Assembly: GCF_041321155.1 (NCBI RefSeq)
Contig: NZ_JBGGWB010000001.1
Coordinates: 868,001-932,000, forward strand
From: Sphingomonas sp. IW22
GTDB taxonomy: Bacteria > Pseudomonadota > Alphaproteobacteria > Sphingomonadales > Sphingomonadaceae
DNA length: 64,000 nt
Direction of reading: 5' to 3'
Positions 1 to 9,645 of this stretch are shown here, piece after piece. Under the pieces are notes generated by a model. That model did not search any database, had not been told where the DNA came from, and was given only the letters and a program-made list of their open reading frames with translations. Both the position numbers and the translations under genes were made by a program. Every line of letters starts with the position of its first letter. The stretch's first letter is position 1.

Positions 1-304
1 CGACCAGCCGGTAAGCGCCATCCGCGCCAGGGGTCAGCACGCACAGATCCTCCCACACGCCGCGCGCCGCATCGGCCAGCGTGCCGCCGATGCCGATCAT
101 CGCCGCCGCTTCCCGCCCAGCCGCTTCGCCTTCGGGCAGCATCGCGACACTTTCGGGCCAGCGGTCAAAGGCCTCGGCGCGCGCCGCCCGGTCGAAATCG
201 GGTTGCAGCCATTCGCGCTCGGCCAGCCGGGTCAGCCCCATGCGGAGCTGCCCGCCGCGCCGCGCGCGCGGTACCAGCGTTTCGACCGAAAAGCCCAGCG
301 TCAC
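1..304 (-). CDS. DUF3445 / heme-dependent oxidative N-demethylase family protein (partial, 3' end off window)
   Basis: The reverse strand from 304 reads without a stop to the window edge, giving the N-terminal ~101 residues. The sequence begins [18 protein letters not shown] and continues with a segment resembling the start of DUF3445 proteins ([38 protein letters not shown]). Known members are heme-dependent oxidative N-demethylases of methylated amines. The start is GTG at 304-302, which overlaps the mutase stop codon as GTGA, so translation is probably coupled to the mutase. It is the last visible gene of the propionyl-CoA operon; no link between demethylation and propionate is established here. 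Family assignment is from remembered sequence pattern and only about a third of the protein is visible. Confidence 0.6.
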   Translation of the reverse strand, partial: MTLGFSVETLVPRARRGGQLRMGLTRLAEREWLQPDFDRAARAEAFDRWPESVAMLPEGEAAGREAAAMIGIGGTLADAARGVWEDLCVLTPGADGAYRLV

Positions 305-2442
305 TCGGCGGCCTCGACATCAGGTGGCATGTTGTGGCCCAGCAGTCGCAGCACCTGTTCGGCGGCCTCGATCAAATTGGTGCCGGGGCCGAAAATCGCC
401 TGCACGCCAGCATCGCGCAGGAACTGATAATCCTGTGCCGGGATCACGCCGCCCGCAACGACACGAATATCGGCCCGGCCCGCATCCCTCAGATGACCGA
501 TCAGTTCGGGGATCAGCGTCTTGTGTCCCGCCGCCAGGCTGGACGCACCGACGACGTCGACATCGCTTTCTATGGCCAGCTTTGCCGCTTCCTCCGGTGT
601 CTGGAACAGCGGCCCGGCGACCACGTCGAAGCCCAGATCGCCGAACATGCTCGACACCAGATTGGCGCCCCGGTCGTGCCCGTCCTGCCCCATCTTGGCG
701 ACCAGCATCCGGGGTCTGCGGCCCAGCCGCCGCTCGGTCGCGGTCACGCCGTCGGACAGGCGGGTCCAGCGCGCGTCGTCCTTGTACGCGCCGCCATAAA
801 TGCCGCGCACCGGCGTCGGCTGCGTGCCGTAGCGCCCGAACACGACCTCCATCGACGCCGAAATCTCGCCCAGCGTGGCACGCGCGCGGGCGCATTCGAC
901 CGCCAGCGCCAGCAAATTGGCATCACCCGCCGCCCCTTCGCGCAAACGGGCCAGTGCGGCCTGACAGGCATCCTCGTCACGCGCGGCACGGACGCGCTCG
1001 ATCCGGGCGATCTGGCCCTGACGCACGGCATGATTGTCGATGTCGAGGATCTCGACCGGATCCTCGTCCTTCAGCCGGTATTTGTTGACGCCGACGATCA
1101 CGTCCTCACCCCGGTCGACGCGCGCGGCGCGGGCGGCGGAGGCCTCCTCGATCATTGCCTTGGGCCAGCCGGCATCGACGGCGCGCGCCATGCCGCCCTC
1201 TGCCTCCACCCGCTCGATCAATTCCCATGCGCGGTCGACCAGATCCTTGGTCAGCGCCTCGACATAATAACTGCCGCCCAGCGGATCGACGACGTTGGTG
1301 ATGCCCGTTTCCTCCTGCAACACGATCTGCGTGTTGCGGGCGATGCGCGCGGAAAAGTCGGTGGGCAGCGCGATTGCTTCGTCCAGGGCGTTGGTGTGCA
1401 GGCTCTGCGTACCGCCCAGCCCCGCCGCCAGTGCCTCGATCGTGGTGCGGATGACATTGTTGTACGGGTCCTGTTCCTGCAACGACACGCCCGATGTCTG
1501 GCAATGCGTCCGCAGCATCTTGGACCGCTCGTCCTTCGCGCCCAGATCGGACATCACCCGGTGCCACAGCGTCCGTGCCGCGCGCAGCTTGGCGATTTCC
1601 ATGAAGAAGTTCATGCCGATCGCAAAGAAGAAGGAAAGCCGCCCGGCGAACTTGTCGATGTCCAGCCCCGCCGCCATCGCAGCCTTGGCGTATTCGCGCC
1701 CGTCGGCAATGGTGAATGCCAGTTCCTGAACTTGCGTCGCCCCGGCTTCCTGCATGTGATAGCCGGAAATGGAGATGCTGTTGAACTTCGGCATATGTTC
1801 GGACGTGTATCCGATGATGTCCGAAATGATCCGCATCGACGGCTGCGGGGGGTAGATATAGGTGTTGCGGACCATGAACTCCTTCAGGATGTCGTTCTGG
1901 ATCGTACCGTCCAGCTTTTCCTGAGGGACGCCCTGCTCCTCCCCCGCCACGATGAAGAAGGCCAGGATCGGGATCACCGCGCCGTTCATGGTCATCGATA
2001 CCGACATCTGGTCCAGTGGGATGCCGTCGAACAGGATCTCCATGTCCTCGACACTGTCGATCGCGACGCCCGCCTTGCCGACATCGCCGACCACGCGCGG
2101 ATGGTCGCTATCGTACCCGCGATGCGTGGCGAGATCGAAGGCGACCGACAGCCCCTTCTGCCCTGCGGCCAGGTTGCGGCGGTAAAAGGCGTTCGATTCC
2201 TCCGCCGTGGAAAAGCCCGCATATTGCCGGATGGTCCACGGGCGGCCGGCATACATCGACGCGCGTACGCCGCGCGTAAACGGCGCGAAACCCGGCAGGC
2301 CAGGGTCCCAGCCCTCGACATCCTCAGCGGTATAGAGCGGCTTGACCGCAATCCCCTCCGGCGTGTGCCAGGTCAGGTCGCGGCCCTTCACTTCCTTGTC
2401 GGCAAGCGCGCGCCAGTCGGCCGGGGTGGGTTTGTCGGTCAT
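301..2442 (-). CDS. scpA: methylmalonyl-CoA mutase (single-chain, 713 aa)
   Basis: Adenosylcobalamin-dependent isomerisation of (R)-methylmalonyl-CoA to succinyl-CoA, the last step of propionyl-CoA entry into the TCA cycle, in the cytosol. The large catalytic barrel occupies about residues 1-560. The C-terminal cobalamin domain carries the DGHDRG motif near residue 587, with the histidine that is the lower axial cobalt ligand, and the later GGVIP loop. Length matches homodimeric mutases that carry both domains on one chain. The start ATG at 2442 ([10 protein letters not shown]) was chosen because the upstream extension of the frame is not conserved-looking. It lies 25 bp after the enoyl-CoA hydratase gene and overlaps the next gene by 4 bp. 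No MeaB-type GTPase chaperone is visible in the window. Confidence 0.96.
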   Translation of the reverse strand: MTDKPTPADWRALADKEVKGRDLTWHTPEGIAVKPLYTAEDVEGWDPGLPGFAPFTRGVRASMYAGRPWTIRQYAGFSTAEESNAFYRRNLAAGQKGLSVAFDLATHRGYDSDHPRVVGDVGKAGVAIDSVEDMEILFDGIPLDQMSVSMTMNGAVIPILAFFIVAGEEQGVPQEKLDGTIQNDILKEFMVRNTYIYPPQPSMRIISDIIGYTSEHMPKFNSISISGYHMQEAGATQVQELAFTIADGREYAKAAMAAGLDIDKFAGRLSFFFAIGMNFFMEIAKLRAARTLWHRVMSDLGAKDERSKMLRTHCQTSGVSLQEQDPYNNVIRTTIEALAAGLGGTQSLHTNALDEAIALPTDFSARIARNTQIVLQEETGITNVVDPLGGSYYVEALTKDLVDRAWELIERVEAEGGMARAVDAGWPKAMIEEASAARAARVDRGEDVIVGVNKYRLKDEDPVEILDIDNHAVRQGQIARIERVRAARDEDACQAALARLREGAAGDANLLALAVECARARATLGEISASMEVVFGRYGTQPTPVRGIYGGAYKDDARWTRLSDGVTATERRLGRRPRMLVAKMGQDGHDRGANLVSSMFGDLGFDVVAGPLFQTPEEAAKLAIESDVDVVGASSLAAGHKTLIPELIGHLRDAGRADIRVVAGGVIPAQDYQFLRDAGVQAIFGPGTNLIEAAEQVLRLLGHNMPPDVEAAE

Positions 2443-2467
2443 CGCAAATACTCGGTCGGTGGACGCG

Positions 2468-3250
2468 TCAGCGCCCCTTGAACTCAGGTTTCCGCTTGGC
2501 GAGAAAGGCCATGCCCCCCTCGGTCGCGTCCAGCGTCGTGCGGGCCTGGCGCTGTGCCTGTGCCTCGTGCTGCATCGCCGCAGCATAGTCGCTTTCGTAA
2601 CCATGATGAAGCGCGCGTCGCATCAGGCCCAGTGCGACCGTCGGCCCCGCCGCCAGCCGGGTGGCGAGCGCCAGTGCGGCCTCATCCAGCGCCTCGTCCG
2701 CGACGACCTTGTGGATCATGCCCCATGCCAGCGCGCGGTCGGCCAGCACCCGTTCACCCAGCATCATCATCTCCGCCGCCCGCGCACGCCCGATCAGGCG
2801 CGGCAGCATCCATGAAGCGCCGCCATCGGGGACCAGCCCGATATTGACGAACGCCTGCAGGAAATAGGCGGTGTCGCTGGCGACGCAGAAATCGGCGGCC
2901 AGCGCCAGACTGCACCCGATCCCCGCAGCGGCGCCACGCACCGCGCTGACGACCGGAACGTCCACCGCCGCCATCGCCGCCAGTGTCGGGTTATAATGCT
3001 CGGTCAGCGCGGCGAACGTCGCGGCGCCCGGATCGTCGCTGTTCAGCGCCCCACCGGCCACATCGGCACCCGAACAAAAGGCGCGTCCCGCCCCGGTCAA
3101 CAGTACCGCACGCGCGCCATTCAGGTCGGACAGCGCCGCGCGCAGTTCGTCGAACATCGCCGGGGGCGCGGCGTTCAGCCGGTCGGGCCGATTGAGCGTC
3201 AGGACCAGCACATCGCCGCGATGGTCGGTCAGGATATGCTCGAACGCCAT
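2468..3250 (-). CDS. enoyl-CoA hydratase/isomerase family protein
   Basis: A 260-residue crotonase-fold protein expected to hydrate or isomerise an acyl-CoA thioester. The N-terminal LNRPDRLNA strand, the oxyanion-hole segment [10 protein letters not shown] and the second oxyanion segment [16 protein letters not shown] are all present, as is the C-terminal end with KRKPEFKGR. The start ATG (3250-3248) shares one base with the stop codon of the epimerase gene (TGATG), so the two are coupled. Its position inside the propionyl-CoA operon suggests a substrate feeding propionyl-CoA, for example from branched-chain or odd-chain acyl-CoA breakdown, but the acyl specificity cannot be read from sequence alone. 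Confidence 0.9.
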   Translation of the reverse strand: MAFEHILTDHRGDVLVLTLNRPDRLNAAPPAMFDELRAALSDLNGARAVLLTGAGRAFCSGADVAGGALNSDDPGAATFAALTEHYNPTLAAMAAVDVPVVSAVRGAAAGIGCSLALAADFCVASDTAYFLQAFVNIGLVPDGGASWMLPRLIGRARAAEMMMLGERVLADRALAWGMIHKVVADEALDEAALALATRLAAGPTVALGLMRRALHHGYESDYAAAMQHEAQAQRQARTTLDATEGGMAFLAKRKPEFKGR

Positions 3251-3669
3251 CAATGGTCCCCCTTGGGCGTTTCCATGATCTCGGTCAGCACGCCACCCAT
3301 GTCGCGCGGATGCACGAAGAAGATCGGCGTTCCGTGCGCGCCGATTCGGGGTTCGCCCAGCACGCGCGCGCCCTTTGCCTCGAACCACGCCTTCGCCGCA
3401 TGAATATCGGGCACTTCATAGCACAGATGATGCTGCCCACCCGCCGGGTTCTTTTCCAGAAAGGCGCGGATCGGGGATGCCTCCCCCAGCGGCTCGATCA
3501 GTTCGATCTGCGTGTTCGGGGTATCGACGAAGCAGACCTTTACGCCCTGCGCGGGCAGGTCGAACGGCTCACCGATCGCGGTTGCGCCCATCACGTCGCG
3601 GTAAAAGGCGATGCTGTCGGCAATCGAAGGCGTCGCGATACCGACATGGTTGAGACGACCGAGGTTCAT
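3250..3669 (-). CDS. mce: methylmalonyl-CoA epimerase
   Basis: A 139-residue protein with two VOC/glyoxalase-type modules. It begins LNHVGIATPSI, where the histidine is a metal ligand in this family, and carries a second ligand region GGQHHLCYEV and the final ILTEI-like strand (GVLTEIMETPK). It interconverts the S and R epimers of methylmalonyl-CoA, linking propionyl-CoA carboxylase to the mutase. It starts 10 bp after the pccB stop and overlaps the following hydratase gene, so all three steps of the pathway are in one transcription unit. Confidence 0.95.
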   Translation of the reverse strand: MNLGRLNHVGIATPSIADSIAFYRDVMGATAIGEPFDLPAQGVKVCFVDTPNTQIELIEPLGEASPIRAFLEKNPAGGQHHLCYEVPDIHAAKAWFEAKGARVLGEPRIGAHGTPIFFVHPRDMGGVLTEIMETPKGDH

Positions 3670-3679
3670 GGCGCAGCCC

Positions 3680-5206
3680 TCACAACGGGATGTTGTCGTG
3701 CTTCTTCCACGGATTCTCCAGCGCCTTGCCCCTGAGCTTGCGAAGACCCAGTGCCACGCGCCGGCGTGTGGAGTGCGGCATGATCACCTCGTCGATGAAG
3801 CCTTTTGACGCCGCGACGAAGGGGTTGGCGAAGCGCGCTTCGTATTCCGCCGTCCGTTCGGCAATTTCGTCCGCCGTGCGCCCGCGAAAGATGATCTCGA
3901 CCGCACCCTTTGCACCCATCACCGCGATTTCGGCGGTCGGCCAGGCATAGTTGAGGTCGCCGCGCAGATGCTTCGACGCCATCACGTCATATGCACCGCC
4001 ATAAGCCTTGCGCGTGATAACCGTGATCTTGGGCACCGTCGCCTCGGCATAGGCGAACAGCAGTTTCGCGCCATGTTTGATGATGCCCGAATGCTCCTGC
4101 CCCACGCCCGGCAGGAAGCCCGGCACGTCGACAAAGGTGACGATCGGAATCTCGAACGCGTCGCAGAACCGCACGAACCGGGCGGCCTTTTTAGATGAAT
4201 TGATGTCCAGCACGCCCGCCAGCACCATCGGCTGATTGGCGACGATGCCCACCGTGCGCCCCTCCACCCGGCCAAAGCCGCAGATGATGTTGGCCGCATG
4301 GGCGGGCTGGATTTCAAAGAAGTCGCCCTCGTCCACCACCTTCCGGATCAGCTCGTGCATGTCATAGGGCTGATTGGCGTTGGGCGGGATCAGCGTGTCG
4401 AGGCTATCCTCGATCCGGTCCCACGGGTCGTCGGTCGGCCGCGCCGGGGCCGCTTCCCGGTTCGAGGCCGGTAACAGGTCCACGAAGTCGCGGGCCGCGA
4501 GCAGCGCCTCGATATCGTTTTCGAAGGCCACATCGGCGACCCCCGACTTCGTGGTATGCGTCACCGCTCCACCCAGTTCCTCCTGCGTGACGATCTCGTT
4601 TGTAACGGTCTTCACTACATCCGGGCCGGTGACGAACATGTAACTGCTGTCTTTCACCATGAAGATGAAATCGGTCATCGAAGGCGAATAAACCGCCCCG
4701 CCCGCGCACGGCCCCATGATGAGGCTGAGTTGCGGGACCACACCCGATGCCAGCACGTTACGCTGAAAAACCTCGGCATAGCCGCCAAGGGAGGCGACGC
4801 CCTCCTGAATACGCGCGCCGCCGGAATCGTTCAGGCCGATGACGGGTGCGCCCACCTTCATCGCCATATCCATGATCTTGCAGATCTTTTGCGCATGGCG
4901 TTCGGACAGCGATCCGCCGAACACGGTGAAATCCTGCGAAAAGACGAAGACCAGACGGCCATTGATCGTGCCCGATCCGGTGACGACACCGTCGCCGGGC
5001 ACCACCTGATCCTGCATGCCGAAATCGGTGCAGTTATGTTCGACATACATGTCGAGTTCTTCGAACGAACCTTCGTCGAGCAGCACGTCCAGCCGTTCGC
5101 GCGCGGTCAGCTTGCCCTTTGCATGCTGGGCATCGACCCGGCGCTGACCGCCACCCATACGGGCGGCATCACGGCGGCGTTCGAGTTCGGCGATGGTGGA
5201 CGACAT
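3680..5206 (-). CDS. pccB: propionyl-CoA carboxylase beta subunit (carboxyltransferase)
   Basis: A 508-residue biotin-dependent carboxyltransferase subunit that transfers CO2 from carboxybiotin to propionyl-CoA, giving methylmalonyl-CoA. Both carboxyltransferase halves are complete. The N-half has [14 protein letters not shown] and [16 protein letters not shown], with the GG acyl-CoA oxyanion region. The C-half has [19 protein letters not shown] and [10 protein letters not shown], with the [17 protein letters not shown] segments of PCCB. The start ATG at 5206 gives the usual PccB length; longer upstream in-frame sequence runs into the regulator on the other strand. It is first in the operon. 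The biotin-carrying alpha subunit (pccA) is not in this window and presumably lies elsewhere. Confidence 0.96.
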   Translation of the reverse strand: MSSTIAELERRRDAARMGGGQRRVDAQHAKGKLTARERLDVLLDEGSFEELDMYVEHNCTDFGMQDQVVPGDGVVTGSGTINGRLVFVFSQDFTVFGGSLSERHAQKICKIMDMAMKVGAPVIGLNDSGGARIQEGVASLGGYAEVFQRNVLASGVVPQLSLIMGPCAGGAVYSPSMTDFIFMVKDSSYMFVTGPDVVKTVTNEIVTQEELGGAVTHTTKSGVADVAFENDIEALLAARDFVDLLPASNREAAPARPTDDPWDRIEDSLDTLIPPNANQPYDMHELIRKVVDEGDFFEIQPAHAANIICGFGRVEGRTVGIVANQPMVLAGVLDINSSKKAARFVRFCDAFEIPIVTFVDVPGFLPGVGQEHSGIIKHGAKLLFAYAEATVPKITVITRKAYGGAYDVMASKHLRGDLNYAWPTAEIAVMGAKGAVEIIFRGRTADEIAERTAEYEARFANPFVAASKGFIDEVIMPHSTRRRVALGLRKLRGKALENPWKKHDNIPL

Positions 5207-5268
5207 GCGCGCTCCCGAAAAATGACGACAACTTCCTTTCATGGCCCGGCGGCAAAGGCAAATGTGAT

Positions 5269-5300
5269 GTTGCAAACACCCGCGAACCGTGTTTGCAAAC
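5269..5300. promoter_or_regulatory. putative PccR-type operator pair (GTTGCAAA ... TTTGCAAA)
   Basis: In the 99-bp gap between pccB and the divergent regulator, GTTGCAAAC occurs at 5269-5277 and GTTTGCAAAC, containing a perfect TTTGCAAA palindrome, at 5291-5300. Their centres are 23 bp apart, about two helical turns. Short-chain acyl-CoA regulators of the RamB/PrpR/PccR group are known to bind TTTGCAAA repeats, so autoregulation plus control of pccB is the likely role. The spacing differs from the tight 4-bp separation I recall for Rhodobacter PccR. Confidence 0.6.
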
Positions 5301-5305
5301 TGACC

Positions 5306-6703
5306 ATGCCAAAAACGCCACGCCGCCTGTTCGCCGGCCACCAGCTTCGCGCCCTGCGCCGCCGCCATGGCTTGAGCCAGGCGGAGGCGGCCGCACGGCT
5401 GGGAATTTCGACAAGTTACCTGTCGCAGATCGAAAATGGCGACCGCCCGCTGACCGAATTGGTGCTGGCGGCCCTTGCCCGCGCCTTTCCGCAGGACTGG
5501 GGCACGATCGGGGAGGATGCGGGGTTGGCGGCCGCCGCCCTGACCGCCGCGACCGATCCGCGCATCGACGGCGCGACCGAAGCCGATCCCGCCCTGACCC
5601 GCGCGCTTCGGCAGCAGCCGCAACTGGCACGGCGTCTGGTGGCGCTGCACGCCGCCTATATGCGGGTCGAGGCGCAGGTACGGGTGCTGGACGACAGGGT
5701 CGATTCGGGGGAAAGCGCGGCGCGCCAGCCATGGGAAGCGGTGCGCGACTGGTTCCACGACGCGGGCAATTACATCGACGCCATCGACCGGGGGGCGGAG
5801 GCGCTGGCCGCCCGCTTTCCCGCCGATGCCAGCCCGCGCCGGGCCATCGGGGAGCGACTGCAATCACGCCACCGGGTGCAGATCGAAAGCGGTGATGGCG
5901 GCGGCCGGATGCGCGCCTTCGACCCCGTTCGCCGGACGCTTCGCCTTGATCGGACACTGCCGCCCGAAAGCGCGCTGTTCCAGCTGGCGCACCAGCTGGT
6001 CCGGCTGGAACTGGCCGAAGCGATTGACGCAACCGTGGCGACGTCGGGACTGGAGGACGATGCCGCGCGCGCGCTGCTGTCCGTGGGGCTGGCCAATTAT
6101 GCCGCGGGCGCGCTGCTGATGCCATACGCCCTGTTTCGCGACGCGGCGCGCGCGGTGCGCCATGACATCGACCGGCTGCGCCAGCGTTTCGGGACGAGTT
6201 TCGAGCAATGCTGCCACCGCCTGTCCACGCTCCAGCGGCCGGGGGCGGAGGGCGTGCCGGTGTTCTTCTGCCGCGTCGACATGGCGGGCAACATCACCAA
6301 GCGCCATTCGGCGACCCCGCTGCAATTCGCCCGCTTCGGCGGCGCCTGCCCGCTGTGGATCGTGCATGAAGCGGTCGCGATTCCCGACCGCATTCTGGTA
6401 CAGCGCGCGGAAACGCCCGACGGCGTGCGATACGTCACCATGGCCAAGGGGCTGGTCAAGCCATCGGGCAGCTATACGCGCAGCCCCCGCCGTTATGCCG
6501 TCACCTTGGGGTGTGAGGACACGCACGCCGCCGACTTCATCTATGCCGATGATCTTGGTCCCGATGGCGCGGCGACGCCAATCGGCAGTTCATGCCGCAT
6601 CTGTCCGCGCACCAGCTGTGACCAGCGTGCCTTTCCCCCGGCGGCTTCACGGATCGAGATCGACACCGACGCGCGCGGGGTCGTGCCCTATCGTTTTCGC
6701 TGA
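5306..6703 (+). CDS. pccR: short-chain fatty acyl-CoA transcriptional regulator (PccR/ScfR family)
   Basis: A 465-residue protein. An N-terminal XRE-type helix-turn-helix (about residues 5-60, [18 protein letters not shown] then [13 protein letters not shown]) is followed by an IrrE/ImmA-like middle region and a C-terminal ScfR domain. The C-terminal domain carries spaced cysteines ([22 protein letters not shown]) that in relatives bind an iron-sulfur cluster or metal. Family members sense propionyl-CoA or related acyl-CoAs and control propionate genes, which fits its divergent position to pccB. ATG at 5306 puts the start just after the TTTGCAAA sites; an in-frame ATG at 5267 would put the sites inside the coding region and is less attractive. 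Confidence 0.85.
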   Translation: MPKTPRRLFAGHQLRALRRRHGLSQAEAAARLGISTSYLSQIENGDRPLTELVLAALARAFPQDWGTIGEDAGLAAAALTAATDPRIDGATEADPALTRALRQQPQLARRLVALHAAYMRVEAQVRVLDDRVDSGESAARQPWEAVRDWFHDAGNYIDAIDRGAEALAARFPADASPRRAIGERLQSRHRVQIESGDGGGRMRAFDPVRRTLRLDRTLPPESALFQLAHQLVRLELAEAIDATVATSGLEDDAARALLSVGLANYAAGALLMPYALFRDAARAVRHDIDRLRQRFGTSFEQCCHRLSTLQRPGAEGVPVFFCRVDMAGNITKRHSATPLQFARFGGACPLWIVHEAVAIPDRILVQRAETPDGVRYVTMAKGLVKPSGSYTRSPRRYAVTLGCEDTHAADFIYADDLGPDGAATPIGSSCRICPRTSCDQRAFPPAASRIEIDTDARGVVPYRFR

Positions 6704-6765
6704 TTGCCGCGCGCCGCCGATAGGCATAGCCTCTCCCGCAAAAATGAGAGGATGAGGAGAGAGCC

Positions 6766-7527
6766 ATGGCTACCGCCGCGCGCAGGGCGCCCGTCATTTC
6801 GGATGTCGAGTGGGAGGCGCGCCAGCAGCTCGCCGCCTGTTACCGTGTCTTCGACATGCTTGGCTGGTCCGAGATGATCTATAACCACATCACCCTGAAA
6901 ATACCGGGTGAGGACGGCGCGTTCCTGATCAACCCCTTCGGTCTGCATTTCAGCGAGGTGAAGGCGTCGAACCTGGTCAAGGTCGATATTGACGGCCACA
7001 AGCTGGACGACTCGCCCTATCCGGTGAACCGCGCCGGATTCGTGCAGCATGCCGTGTTCCATCGCCATTTGCCCGACGCGCACTGCATCATGCACACCCA
7101 TACGACCGCAGGCATGGCGGTCAGTTCGCTGGAAGGCGGGCTGCGTCCCGTCAATTTCTATGCCGCCAGTTTTGCCGGGCGGATCGCTTATCATGATTTC
7201 GAAGGCGTGACCGTCCGCGAGGAGGAAGGCGCAAGGCTGGTCCAGCATCTGGGCGACAAGCGCGTCATGCTGCTCAAAAATCACGGCATCGTCGTCATGG
7301 GCCGCACCCTGCCCGAAGCGTTTCTGAAACACTGGTCGCTGCAGCGCGCCTGCGAGATACAGTTGGCAACGATGAGCATGGGCACCCCCATCGAAGTGCC
7401 CGCCGACGTCATCGCCGTGCATCAGCGCGACATCAGCCAGGCACAGGCGCCCGGCGGCCCCGGCGCGGCGGATTTCGCGGCAATGGTGCGGCTGGTCGAC
7501 CGCATCGACGGCAGCTGGAGGGACTGA
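6766..7527 (+). CDS. class II aldolase/adducin-domain protein
   Basis: A 253-residue protein of the class II aldolase/adducin fold. The metal-binding histidine cluster is present as [12 protein letters not shown] (near residues 109-115), with a third histidine in [11 protein letters not shown]. Many members cleave sugar phosphates such as fuculose-1-phosphate, but this subgroup of about 250 residues is widespread in proteobacteria without a proven substrate. A GAGGAGAG ribosome-binding sequence precedes the ATG. It sits 62 bp after pccR in the same direction; its neighbours do not form an obvious sugar pathway. Confidence 0.85.
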   Translation: MATAARRAPVISDVEWEARQQLAACYRVFDMLGWSEMIYNHITLKIPGEDGAFLINPFGLHFSEVKASNLVKVDIDGHKLDDSPYPVNRAGFVQHAVFHRHLPDAHCIMHTHTTAGMAVSSLEGGLRPVNFYAASFAGRIAYHDFEGVTVREEEGARLVQHLGDKRVMLLKNHGIVVMGRTLPEAFLKHWSLQRACEIQLATMSMGTPIEVPADVIAVHQRDISQAQAPGGPGAADFAAMVRLVDRIDGSWRD

Positions 7528-7579
7528 GCGGCGGCGGCGCGAGATTGCGAGGGCTGAGCGTGCGTGGCATCTGCCGGGC

Positions 7580-7906
7580 ATGACGGCTTTCGCCTATATC
7601 GGTGCCGCACTGGCCGAAATCGCGGGCTGTTTCGCGTTCTGGGCATGGTTGCGGCTGGACCGGTCGCCATTGTGGCTGCTGCCGGGCGTCGCGTCGCTGT
7701 GCCTGTTCGCCTATCTGCTGACGCTGGTCGATGCCGACAATGCGGGGCGAAGCTATGCCGCCTATGGCGGTGTCTATATCGCCTCGGCACTGGTCTGGCT
7801 CTGGGTGGCGGAGGGGGTGCGGCCCGATCGCTGGGACCTGATCGGCGCGGCAATATGCATTTCCGGCGCGGCCATCATCCTGTGGGGTCCGCGCTCACCG
7901 GCCTGA
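7580..7906 (+). CDS. YnfA/UPF0060 family inner-membrane protein
   Basis: A 108-residue, very hydrophobic protein with four predicted membrane segments. Typical YnfA features are visible: the starting [29 protein letters not shown] in the third segment and a final GAAI-like helix ending in WGP. The family resembles small multidrug-resistance transporters but has no firmly established substrate. It follows the aldolase gene by 52 bp. Confidence 0.9.
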   Translation: MTAFAYIGAALAEIAGCFAFWAWLRLDRSPLWLLPGVASLCLFAYLLTLVDADNAGRSYAAYGGVYIASALVWLWVAEGVRPDRWDLIGAAICISGAAIILWGPRSPA

Positions 7907-7958
7907 GCGCCCCTCCCCCGTTCCCCTGCCGCCCTGCCCACGCTAAAGCCGCGCGTGC

Positions 7959-8504
7959 ATGACCCGGATGACCGTCAACAACCAGCCGATCCAGTACCGG
8001 CTCGCCCCCGACACGCCGCTGGCCTACGCGCTGCGCGACGCGTCGAACCTGACGGGTACGAAGATCGGCTGCTCCAACGGCGAATGCGGCGCCTGTACTG
8101 TCGATATCGACGGACGCGCAGTGCGGTCCTGCACCGTCACCATCGCGGCGGTGGAGGGCAGCTTCATCACCACGATCGAGGGGCTGGCGCGCGACCGCGA
8201 CCATCCGGTGCAACAGGCGTTTCTGGCGGCCAATGTGTCGCAATGCGGCTTTTGCATCCCCGGCATCGTCATGTCGGCGGCAACGCTGCTCCAGCGTGAA
8301 CGCGACCCCGATGACGAGGCGATTCGCCGCGCGGTCGACCATCATTGCCGCTGTGGCATCCAGCCCCGCCTGATCGAAACGGTCCGCCGCGCCGCCGCCA
8401 TTGCGCGCGGTGACGAAACCGTGACGCCGATCGCCCGCCCAGGCACCGACGCGGTGGACGCGGCAGGTGCCGTGCCCGCCCTGACCGCGACGAAAGCTGA
8501 CTGA
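7959..8504 (+). CDS. xanthine-oxidase-family 2Fe-2S subunit (IorA-like), orphan
   Basis: A 181-residue protein. The N-terminal plant-ferredoxin 2Fe-2S domain has GCSNGECGACTV followed by a fourth cysteine in RSCTV. The helical C-terminal domain has the second cluster signature QCGFCIPG and HHCRCGIQP. This is the small electron-transfer subunit of isoquinoline-1-oxidoreductase or aldehyde oxidase type molybdenum hydroxylases. Normally the molybdopterin-binding large subunit (~700 aa) is next door; here neither side has one. About 30 residues rich in Ala, Asp and Pro extend beyond the usual end. It may serve a large subunit encoded elsewhere. Confidence 0.85.
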   Translation: MTRMTVNNQPIQYRLAPDTPLAYALRDASNLTGTKIGCSNGECGACTVDIDGRAVRSCTVTIAAVEGSFITTIEGLARDRDHPVQQAFLAANVSQCGFCIPGIVMSAATLLQRERDPDDEAIRRAVDHHCRCGIQPRLIETVRRAAAIARGDETVTPIARPGTDAVDAAGAVPALTATKAD

Positions 8505-8607
8505 ATGCTGTCACCGCAATTCAGCAACCGCTCACGGCGAATGGCATAGATCGTGCCTCATGCGGTATCGTCTCGATCGTGAGCGTCGCCGCCGGAGGAA
8601 TCGAACC

Positions 8608-9561
8608 ATGAAAATGAAGTGGATGCTGGCGCTTGCGGCCGCGACCGCGCTGATGCCCGCTACGGCCATCGCGCAGGACGGGCGCGGCCGCGAGGGTCGC
8701 AGCTTCGACGGCGGCGAGCGCGCGGCACCGCGCGGCGACCGCGGCCAGCGTTTCGGCGGCGCCCCGCGCGGCGGCGAACGCCCCGTCCGCCCCGCCTTTC
8801 GCAATGACACCCCCCGCCCGGCGCCCCAGCGCGAGGCCGGCCGCGTCCGCGAACAGCGACAGGCATTTCGTGCCGAGCGCCGCGACGACCGTCGCGACTT
8901 TCGCGGCGAACGCCGGGACGACTCACAAGCATTCCGGGCCGAGCGGCGTGAGGATCGTCAGGCGGTGCGGAACGGCACGGTCGACCGGCAGCAGTTCCTG
9001 CGCGACCGGGAAGGTGATCGGCGGGCATTTCGTCAGGATCGCCGCGACGATCGACGCGATTTCCGGACCGATCGTCGCGACGACCGCCGCGACTGGCGAC
9101 AGGAAAACGCGCGCCGCGACTGGCGGCAGGACAACAACCGTCGTGGCCTGATCGGTCAGGGGGAGCGGCGCTGGTATGGCGACAATGACTGGGGCGTCCG
9201 CCGCGACCGTGACGGGCGCGACTGGAACCGCGGCGGCTGGAATCGGGGCGGCTGGAACCGCGACTGGCGGCGCGACGGGCGTTACGACTGGCGCGGCTAT
9301 CGCACGACCAACCGTAACCTGTATCGCCTGCCGCGCTATTACGCCCCGCGCGGGTGGGGCGGCGGCTATCAGCGTTTCGGGATTGGGTTTTCGCTAAACA
9401 GCATCCTGTTCGGTCCCGATTACTGGATCGACGATCCGTTCAGCTACCGCCTGCCGGAAGCCTATGGGCCGTATCGCTGGGTGCGTTACTATAACGACGC
9501 GCTGCTGGTGGACTTGGACACAGGGGAAGTCGTCGACGTCGAATACGACATCTTCTGGTAA
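8608..9561 (+). CDS. RcnB-family periplasmic protein with long Arg/Asp-rich repeat region
   Basis: A 317-residue protein with a clear signal peptide (MKMKWMLALAAATALMPATA, then AIAQ/D). Residues ~25-220 are low complexity, rich in Arg, Asp, Gly and Gln, with recurrent RRDDRRDF and FRAERR units. The last ~70 residues are an RcnB domain, ending PYRWVRYYNDALLVDLDTGEVVDVEYDIFW. E. coli RcnB is a periplasmic protein involved in nickel/cobalt homeostasis; in sphingomonads the domain occurs in many otherwise uncharacterised proteins. The start was chosen at 8608 because GGAGGA lies 9 bp upstream and the signal peptide begins there. A strong hairpin follows the gene. Confidence 0.8.
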   Translation: MKMKWMLALAAATALMPATAIAQDGRGREGRSFDGGERAAPRGDRGQRFGGAPRGGERPVRPAFRNDTPRPAPQREAGRVREQRQAFRAERRDDRRDFRGERRDDSQAFRAERREDRQAVRNGTVDRQQFLRDREGDRRAFRQDRRDDRRDFRTDRRDDRRDWRQENARRDWRQDNNRRGLIGQGERRWYGDNDWGVRRDRDGRDWNRGGWNRGGWNRDWRRDGRYDWRGYRTTNRNLYRLPRYYAPRGWGGGYQRFGIGFSLNSILFGPDYWIDDPFSYRLPEAYGPYRWVRYYNDALLVDLDTGEVVDVEYDIFW

Positions 9562-9580
9562 GTTCGACCGAATGCATCCG

Positions 9581-9608
9581 GGGGTCGGCGCAGCGATGCG
9601 CCGGCCCC
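9581..9608 (+). terminator. rho-independent-type hairpin after the RcnB-like gene
   Basis: GGGGTCGGCGCA (9581-9592) pairs with TGCGCCGGCCCC (9597-9608) through a GCGA loop, 12 bp with one G-T pair. Outer arms AATGCA and TGCATT extend it. The T-run after it is weak. Confidence 0.65.
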
Positions 9609-9645
9609 TTGCATTTGGCCGCGCGCACGCGGCAGGAATAGGGGC

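Noticed and set aside
334..2481. 715-codon open frame on the plus strand opposite the mutase gene
   Set aside because: It is antisense of a clearly identified enzyme; long antisense frames are normal in GC-rich codon usage, and its translation resembles no family.
8860..9200. DNA tandem repeat in the RcnB-like gene
   Set aside because: The repetition comes from low-complexity Arg/Asp coding (RRDDRRDF-type units); nucleotide copies are irregular and no separate element is needed.
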